From: Dactylonectria macrodidyma
Lineage: Eukaryota > Ascomycota > Sordariomycetes > Hypocreales > Nectriaceae
Length of the DNA: 64,000 nucleotides
Assembly: GCA_020744425.1 (NCBI GenBank)
Contig: JAGMUV010000011.1
Location: forward strand, 1,240,001 to 1,304,000
Direction of reading: 5' to 3'
Position 1 is the stretch's first letter; each line of letters starts with the position of its first letter. The notes below the pieces were generated by a model, which worked only from the letters and a program-made list of their open reading frames with translations, did no database searches and was not told the DNA's origin. This document shows positions 57,463 to 64,000 of this stretch, in pieces. The position numbers and the translations under genes were made by a program.

Positions 57463-58560
57463 TTAGCGAGTCTTTCACCTTATATTTTTTGCTTAATCGA
57501 GGCAAATCGTCAAGGATTTCCTTTTGGATGCTGCGATGCGGGAACCTGTCAGTGCGCATGGTACCCAATCTACAAGCACTTACAGATATCGTCTCGTCAA
57601 ACTTCTGCAGGGTTCACTGATGACTGGACACGTGATCGATGGCGTTGCCGAGGTCGCTGCGGCTGTAACTTGTCTGGCAGTCATTTAGTGACATCGAAGC
57701 CGTTGAGAGGGATGGCTCTGGTGATACCTCTTATCCGTTCTTACTAATGTGACGGATGAATCGAAGGAGCTTCCAACGTTAAAAAAGTCATTCTAAGTTC
57801 ATCTGTAACAATAATAAATACAAAGTAGCATCAACGCACTTGAGAATTCTTGAGCAGACATCGAGGGAACTTCTTAGGCACTACACTAAACCATCCCGTT
57901 CGGCGGTGTCGACAGTGGGATGGCACGATACTGACAAATGCATGACCAACCAACGGGCTCGGGTTCGAAGAAAAGCCCGTGGGATGGAGTTGGTGTCAAC
58001 TGCACGAGCGGCTTGGCCGTCCTCTAATCCGCAATATCTTGGCAGTGGCCAGTTCAAACAATTAAACATTATAACCTTCCGCAGATCGATCTCCATTTAG
58101 TGAATCGCCGTTTGCGGGGTAGACTAGTGGTGGTTAGAACACCCGTCTCTTGTTGCAGATCGTCTCAATATGGGCATTACACAGTATGAGGTGTCATTCG
58201 CTTAGTTTTTCGGTTTCGGTCTCGCCTTCGCTCTCGGTATTCGGGGGTAAATGCCCTAATAGAGCAACTCTATAACCTTAACTGACGATGTTTCGATGTT
58301 GCAGCTGAAGATCGAGATGTACGGATAGATTAAGTTTGATTGCGTGTTTATGCATCGGTGTCGCAATCCGGCTGCTTTCCGGTATACGGAGTTGTCGCTT
58401 CCGGGCCCTTGCCGATACGGGGAAGCCTTCTGCAGGAACGTAGTAAATTCCATAATAAATAAACACAACAAGCTGCAGTCACAGTGTAGACTGGAATTAT
58501 TGTCACGAACACACTCCTTGCCTCTCTTCATTGGTCAAGAAACCTCTGAAGGCCGCCACC
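57463..58560. other. intergenic region
   Basis: About 1.1 kb between two plus-strand genes, with the promoter of the FAD oxidase gene at its end. A weakly tRNA-like stretch near 58115-58165 did not hold up (see rejected items). No gene was recognised. Confidence 0.4.
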
Positions 58561-60231
58561 ATGCGAGTTCTTTCTCTCTTTATGCCAATCTGGCTATCTA
58601 GTACCGCGGCAGCAGCAAGTGACCTCTTGCCTCGAGAGCTGTATATCTCCAACTCGGTGAAAGCAGCTTGTGCTGCACTCCAGGAGAGCCATTCCGACTT
58701 GACTCTTCTGCCTAGCACTGAAGAGTACGATAAAGAAGTTGTCAACGTTTGGGACAAGCGGTCCAATCTTATCCCGGCATGCATTTTCCGGCCTGAATCT
58801 AGCTCTCAAGTTGCGGCAGCAGTCCGCATTTTTCATGAAAACAATGCGCAGTTCGCTGTTCGTGGAGGTGGCCACTTGCCAGTAAGCTTTATGCAAAATG
58901 GGGTTACGCAAAGGGGAGCTAACAAAGAACTAGTATCCCGGAGCGAACAGCATCAACGACGGTATCCTGTTGGTCTTGAGTGGCCTCAACGAGGTCAAAG
59001 TCAACACGAAGACCGGAACTGTCGATGTGGGCGCCGGAAACAAGTGGCAAAAGGTCTACTCGACACTAGCCCCCCACGGTTTGTATACCATCGGCGGCCG
59101 CCTCTCGTCAATCGGTGTCCCAGGAGTCTCCCTTCTTGGTGGAGTGAACTACTTTCTCAACAAGTATGGTTTCACCATGGATAACATTGTCAGCTACGAC
59201 GTTGTTCTTGGAAATGGCACTCAGGTCGTGGCAAACAAGCGTACAAACCCAAGCCTCTTCTGGGCTTTGAAAGGCAGTGCCCTGAACTACGGTGTCGTGA
59301 CTAAGTTCACCCTCAAGACGTACAAAGTCCCTACCGTTACAAGCACTCTCCAGATCTTCCGGGACGCCGCGGCGCCTGCGTTCATCAAGGCTGCTTGCGA
59401 TTTTGTTCTCGCTGACGATGCATCTGTCGGCTCGGGAGCGGTCATCAACATCAACTATAATGTTACGACGAAGCAGGCCACGCCCCAGGTCTTTGGTCTT
59501 CAGGAAACGACTCAGTCTCCACCATCTCGCTTCGCCAACTTTACTGCGATCCCCAACCCCGTCACTAGAGTCCATAACGTTACTACGCCTTCTGAGTGGC
59601 ACGCAAGGTCGGCAGCACCAAACCAACTGTTCCGGTATGTCTGCTCCGCTGATTCACAGTTCGAGAGCGTCAGTATTAACCGCATTCCTCAATAGAGTCA
59701 GCTTTGGTCACCACACAATTAAGCCTGACGCCGCGAGATTGACTGAAATCTATAACGCGTGGAAGGAGGCCATTACTGACGTGGCTGATGTTCCTGGAAT
59801 CCGTCCTACGTTCATTTTCAATCTGGTTCCACGAACAGCGGCAACTGTGGCGAAAACAAACGGAATCGGAAATGCCTTTGGCCTGGATGACAAGCAGTCC
59901 TACATCTGTGAGTCCTCTCCGTTGTAAGATGAAAACCTCAGACACTAACTGGTTTCCAGGGTGGCAGTTGACTACCTCTTGGGCACGCCCCGAAGATGAC
60001 CTTCGAGTAACCACCTGGGCGCGGAACTTCTTGGAGCACTATCACGCCGAGAACAATGCCCTTGGCTTGGCTACTGAGCTGCTCTACGGTGGTGATTCGG
60101 CCGACTATCAGAATCCCCTGCTCACGTACCCTCAGAAGAACCAAGAGAAGCTGCGACGTATCAGAGATGTGTACGACCCCGACCTGGTGTTCACTCGCCT
60201 GAACTGGGGTGGCTTCAAGCTTGGTCTTTAA
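58561..60231 (+). CDS. secreted FAD-linked oxidase (berberine-bridge-like)
   Basis: Four exons, 58561-58881, 58934-59634, 59696-59907 and 59960-60231, give 501 codons plus stop, with consistent phases. A signal peptide (MRVLSLFMPIWLSSTAAAA) opens the protein. The PCMH-type FAD-binding domain follows: PACIFRPESSSQVAAAVRI, RGGGH with His105 as the likely covalent FAD attachment, then YPGANSINDGIL, VDVGAGNKWQKVY and GGRLSSIGVPGVSLLGG. The C-terminus has the berberine-bridge element YGGDSADYQNPLLTYPQKNQ and VYDPDLVFTRLNWGG. The enzyme oxidises small molecules or sugars with O2 outside the cell or in the secretory path; the substrate is unknown. It is convergent with the secreted kelch gene, with stops 610 bp apart. 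Confidence 0.92.
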
Positions 60232-60841
60232 GTTCAGCATGGACGATAGGCTGTGCAAGGCCTGATATCTTTCTACTTTGTATTATAGTTCTACTTAACC
60301 CGTACATGAGTCTTTTGTCGTGCAAAAGTGTGCAAGCTGTATTTACTGTCTTCACCAACTACTGTTATTGGCAAATTTGGAGCCCATTGATTGATTAAAA
60401 AACGTAGTTAATTCGAGCCGGCAACAAATAAGGCGAACCTGGTGTTCACCCCTCCCTACCCGTCAAAATCATGAAAGCTATTAGGGTTAACTTTGTCCAC
60501 TGAAGAACGGCAAGGTTGGGTGCCTTTAACATGGCCACCCTTGTTTAGTTGGCCTCTCGTAGCAACGGCGCCGTATGAGAGCTATTTATTCAAGTCCCAA
60601 AACAATCCTCCTTCCTAAGCTCACTGACAAGGTCAAGTGTTGTTGTATGGTATTGAGGTTCTTTATTGTATTCTTGAACACCGGTCGATCTACGAGACTA
60701 AGCGTCTGGAAATTTAACTTCATCCCGACTTGATCAAAAACATAGTAAAGGCCACGAGTAGCCCAACCCTAAAACTGCGCTCATTCTTGCCCTCAAGACT
60801 TGGGTGGATAATTGAAACCGATTGGTCACCTTCTGTTGGGC
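60232..60841. other. convergent intergenic region
   Basis: About 610 bp between the stops of the FAD oxidase and kelch genes. No other feature was recognised. Confidence 0.45.
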
Positions 60842-61891
60842 CTAAGGATGAAAAGCCTGCAATCGGTCGGTGACGTCAAAGTCTCGAATTCCACCTGCAG
60901 GAGTGTAAATTGTTTTTCCAACAGTGACGGCGGCAAAGCCATGTCTCGGGATTGGCATTGGCTCCAGCTGCTCCCAGCGGTCCCTGATGACATCGTATAC
61001 CTCAGTCTCGTTATAGGTATTTCCTGCCGTTGGGTCAGGATTGCCTTCTCCACCGAAAGCGTAGATCTTACTTCCAACGGCTGCGACGGAAATGCCGCCA
61101 CGGGCAGTTGGCATTGATGCCCGGCTGTTCTTCCATTGCCAGGTCTTGAGAGACAGTTCGAGAACCGTATCTCTGACATTTGACTCTCCCATAAAACGGC
61201 CACCCACGACGTAAAAGGTGTCGCGTATGACCATTCCGCCAGCGTGCTCACGGCCCTCGGGCAACGATGGGAGCGACCGCCATGTACGCTTCTTGAAGTT
61301 GAAGGCTGATACAGTATCGAGTGTCAGTTGCGTGCCGCCGTACTTCAACTCAATGAGCTCCACACCGCCAGCCACGATGATCTCATCTCGATAGACTCCC
61401 ATGATGGAACTGCCGCGGCCAGTGCCTTCTGGAAGTGAGGGCAGCACTGCCCAAGAATCATCGCGAGGGTTGTACTCGAACGCATCCGTGAGACCGATGA
61501 AAGAGCCGTTGATGTTACCCGAAAGCCCGCCAAGGATGTATATTTTCCCATCTGCAGCGGCCGCGTTTGGATGGTTCATAGGAACAGGCAAGGGTGCAAT
61601 CGTATCCCAAGTGTTGGTTTGAACGTCATAAACCTCAATGGTTCCGACTGTTTCAACTCCAGTCGGGGGGTTTCCGATCGGCACAAGGCCACCAATAACG
61701 TAGATTCGATTGTTGATGGCGACTGCCGCATGTTCTTGTCTCCGGCCACCGGAAAGAGGCGCGAGTTCCTCCCAAATCCCTCCTTGCGTCGCTCTACCTG
61801 CTTGGTTAGGACGGGGAAATGCCGCAACAGCAGGAAGCGAAACAAGACTGGCCCATAGTAGCACAGTTGACGAGAAACCTTGGAACCACAT
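60842..61891 (-). CDS. secreted kelch-repeat beta-propeller protein
   Basis: Single exon, 349 codons plus stop, from the ATG at 61889-61891, chosen because it starts a signal peptide (MWFQGFSSTVLLWASLVSLPAVAA). An earlier in-frame ATG at 61987 would bury that peptide. Six kelch-type blades are visible by their GG pairs and spaced Tyr/Trp: IYVIGGLVPIG, IYILGGLSGN, IIVAGGVEL, FYVVGGRFM, IYAFGGEGN and IYTPAGGIRD. The blades form a beta-propeller that usually binds partners; copper-oxidase residues of galactose oxidase were not recognised. An extracellular or wall location is expected. No function can be given. Confidence 0.87.
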   Translation of the reverse strand: MWFQGFSSTVLLWASLVSLPAVAAFPRPNQAGRATQGGIWEELAPLSGGRRQEHAAVAINNRIYVIGGLVPIGNPPTGVETVGTIEVYDVQTNTWDTIAPLPVPMNHPNAAAADGKIYILGGLSGNINGSFIGLTDAFEYNPRDDSWAVLPSLPEGTGRGSSIMGVYRDEIIVAGGVELIELKYGGTQLTLDTVSAFNFKKRTWRSLPSLPEGREHAGGMVIRDTFYVVGGRFMGESNVRDTVLELSLKTWQWKNSRASMPTARGGISVAAVGSKIYAFGGEGNPDPTAGNTYNETEVYDVIRDRWEQLEPMPIPRHGFAAVTVGKTIYTPAGGIRDFDVTDRLQAFHP

Positions 61892-63451
61892 GATGAGAGT
61901 TGGGTTGGAAAATGAAGCTGAGATGGAAGAATAGGTTGGCCCAGGAAAGAGGTGAATCGGTGCTACCGTGTCTTCTAAATAGCTCATAAGTCTGGGAAGT
62001 TGCTATTTTCTTGGCAAATGCTCGTTGGCCATCGCCTCGGGGCCTTCTTCGATCCCGAGAGTCGACCCATGGCGAGTCAATTCATTTCCTAATCTGTAAC
62101 ATACCGGACGTATGCTGCATAGTTACTGAGGCCGGAAGGTCGGAAGTTTTTCCAGAAATAAGAATAAGAACAAGAAAGGGTGTTGCCAAGCCGCTATAAA
62201 TCTTGATGCAAGGTACGGCATGAAGGTGTGATCTTATTTGGGTTCATATACTTGCGGGTGCAGGGAAGGGACCTTAGATGATGAGCATTCGGTTTCGGTC
62301 TCGGATTCGCCTCTTGAAGATGCCAGCACAATCATGATCGACGGTTTTTCCATGTTTAGGCACGGAGCGTTGATGCCAGTTCACCAACTGTCTTGTCTCG
62401 TTCACTATATCGTCGACGGAGCAACAAAGCCCAAGCTCTAGTTCTCTTTCGCAATTTCTAAAGCTAGCTACAGGCATTTGAGTTGGTATTTTATTACTCT
62501 GCAGAATATATTTGGAAGCGATGACAACTCCATGCTAGTGCATATTTACTTGTGGTAAATTAGTCAGGACCCACGTTATTGACGCGGATGTGACGTCTCG
62601 CGGGATTGAAGATCTTCATTCCAAAGTTTTCACTTTGGCGGAGAGAAAGATGGGCAATTGAGTCCATCACTGTATGATTATTGCACAGCGGGTTTCTTTT
62701 GGGTTCGAAACTGTGCGTCATCAAGTTGTACGGCATTTGCAATTGCTCCCCCTTACGCGTGTTGGTGGGTATCACAAGATTCGACCTCGGGCTTTGCTCG
62801 TGTAATAGGAGGAGATTAGAGACGCAGTTAGGTATCTTGGAGGAAGACTATCTTACATATAGCTTTCCAGAATTTGAGAAGCAATGTCTGGTTATTGGCT
62901 CTGATATCGGGTGGCTGAGGAGCTTCCAACATCCCCATTGGCACAACCCAGATAAAGTGCGATAGCCTCAGTTTCCTCTGCCATGTTTCAGCCTCCACGA
63001 ACTCTCAGTCGGCTCGATGTCTAATCAACCAAACAATCCCATGACCATCCGGCACATCCAAGTGTGGCAAGTACCGACCGGTCCTCCCCTTTCTCCGCTT
63101 TTCGGATGCTTACATATCTCGGCATTTCACGAAGCACCGCAGTGCCGCAATTGGCGCAAGACGGATCCATCTCGGGGTTCCGACAAACTATCCGGACCCA
63201 AAAGTGGAGACAAGTTCGGCTTAACCTCGCCGCTCGCGGATGTGAGCTCGGAGCGGTGAATAGCACGCCTCAAACGTTTGTCTAAAGGGCGACCAAGCCC
63301 AGTCCTTAAAAACGGCCACGGTCAGGAGTGCTTAGTCGGTAAACACGGAAACGTGAAGAGCTAGCTATTACCAAGCTCATCAAGGATTATACCATTTTGC
63401 GTACTCGCATTGAGTTGCTTTCATTTGATACACGAAGACTGAAACAAAAAG
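61892..63451. other. 1.6 kb divergent intergenic region
   Basis: Between the kelch gene and the GST gene, which diverge. Only short frames without recognisable content occur. It should hold both promoters. Confidence 0.4.
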
Positions 63452-64000
63452 ATGTCCGACTTGGTCCCCATTACGGTGTACGTTCATAGTAAGTATTTCC
63501 CTTTTTCATCAGCTCGTATCTGGACTAAGCACATAAAACAGCTGGTGGACCTAATCCCTTCAAGGTCACGATTGTCCTTGAAGAACTTGGTATCCCTTAT
63601 AACAAGGTAATACTGGCGTCAGCTAGGCTAGGTACGACTGTTAACACCCATACAGATTGTGGTAGCGAATCCTAAAGAGGATGAAATCCTGGCTCTAAAT
63701 CCAAATGGCCGCGTGCCAATTATTACAGACCCCAATAATAAAGACTTCACTATCTGGGAGTCTGGAGCTATTGTTGAGTATCTTGTTGAGCGATACGACA
63801 GAGATGCCAAATTAACAGTCGAAGATGAGAACAAAAAGTGGCAGTTGAAGCAATTCCTGCATTTTCAGATGTCGGGACAGGTGAGACGAATCCTCGAGGC
63901 GCAAATGGAGGAGTTCATTAACACATCCAGGGACCTTACTTTGGTCAGGCTGTGTGGTTCCACCGCTGTGCAAACGACAATGTTGTCGGAAAGCAACGGT
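63452..64000 (+). CDS. glutathione S-transferase, Ure2-like, 3' end cut by window
   Basis: Four exons in view: 63452-63488, 63542-63606, 63656-63880 and 63931 to the window edge, with consistent phases. The protein begins MSDLVPITVYVHSTGGPNPFKV, the thioredoxin-like GST domain with PNPFKVTIVLEELGIPY, then NPNGRVPII with the cis-Pro loop and the glutathione-binding WESGAIVEYLVERYD. The exon after the third intron starts GPYFGQAVWF, the first part of the helical C-terminal domain. This order is typical of fungal Ure2p-type/GTT GSTs, which conjugate or reduce with glutathione in the cytosol; the full enzyme is ~220-250 residues, so roughly the first half is present here. The Q/N-rich prion region of yeast Ure2 is absent. 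Confidence 0.9.

Noticed and set aside
58115..58165. tRNA-like sequence (TAGTGGTGGTTAGAAC...)
   Set aside because: The start resembles a D-arm, but no paired anticodon stem and no GGTTCGA-type B box follow at the right distance.

Overview
The window comes from a filamentous ascomycete, most likely a Sordariomycete and perhaps one of the Hypocreales. Genes are split by short introns of about 41-110 bp with GTAAGT/GTACGT-type donors and CTAAC-type branch points. The families are typical of such fungi: HET domain, Zn2Cys6 factors, an AA9 lytic polysaccharide monooxygenase, Pth11-like 7TM, Dal5-type MFS, berberine-bridge-type FAD oxidase and a Ure2-type GST. No rRNA, convincing tRNA, CRISPR or intact transposon was seen. 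Many longest reading frames begin with TTG or GTG; I moved those starts to the first plausible ATG. Exon borders were read by hand from splice motifs and phase, and are predictions.

Layout. 0-7 kb: a decayed coiled-coil frame, a GH5 steryl-glucosidase/endoglycoceramidase-like enzyme and a large Q-rich membrane protein, followed by about 3 kb with no recognisable gene. 9.9-20.5 kb: Dal5-type MFS transporter, C-terminal relic of a Zn2Cys6 factor, HET protein, small membrane protein, a factor with both Zn2Cys6 and C2H2 fingers, and an FAD oxidoreductase. 23-36 kb: secreted CPAF-like S41 peptidase, SDR, MYND protein, Zn2Cys6 factor, Gfo/Idh/MocA oxidoreductase and a Kha1-type K+/H+ antiporter. 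37-44 kb: a CAP59-type glycosyltransferase broken by a perfect 43-bp tandem duplication and a second frameshift, a DHA1-like MFS, a quinone-oxidoreductase-like MDR and an AA9 LPMO. 46-55 kb: a WSC protein with a central membrane segment, a homocitrate-synthase-like gene lacking the usual C-terminal part, and an apparent fusion of a STAND-type N-terminal plus ubiquitin-like domain to an SH3/transglutaminase-like Cyk3 module. 56-64 kb: Pth11-like receptor, secreted FAD oxidase, secreted kelch protein, and the 5' part of a GST.

The genes do not form an obvious pathway. There is no polyketide synthase, NRPS or terpene synthase, so I do not call a biosynthetic cluster. The most unusual loci are the 50.9-55.0 kb fusion candidate, the truncated homocitrate-synthase paralogue at 47.6-49.0 kb and the recently broken glycosyltransferase at 37.4-38.9 kb.
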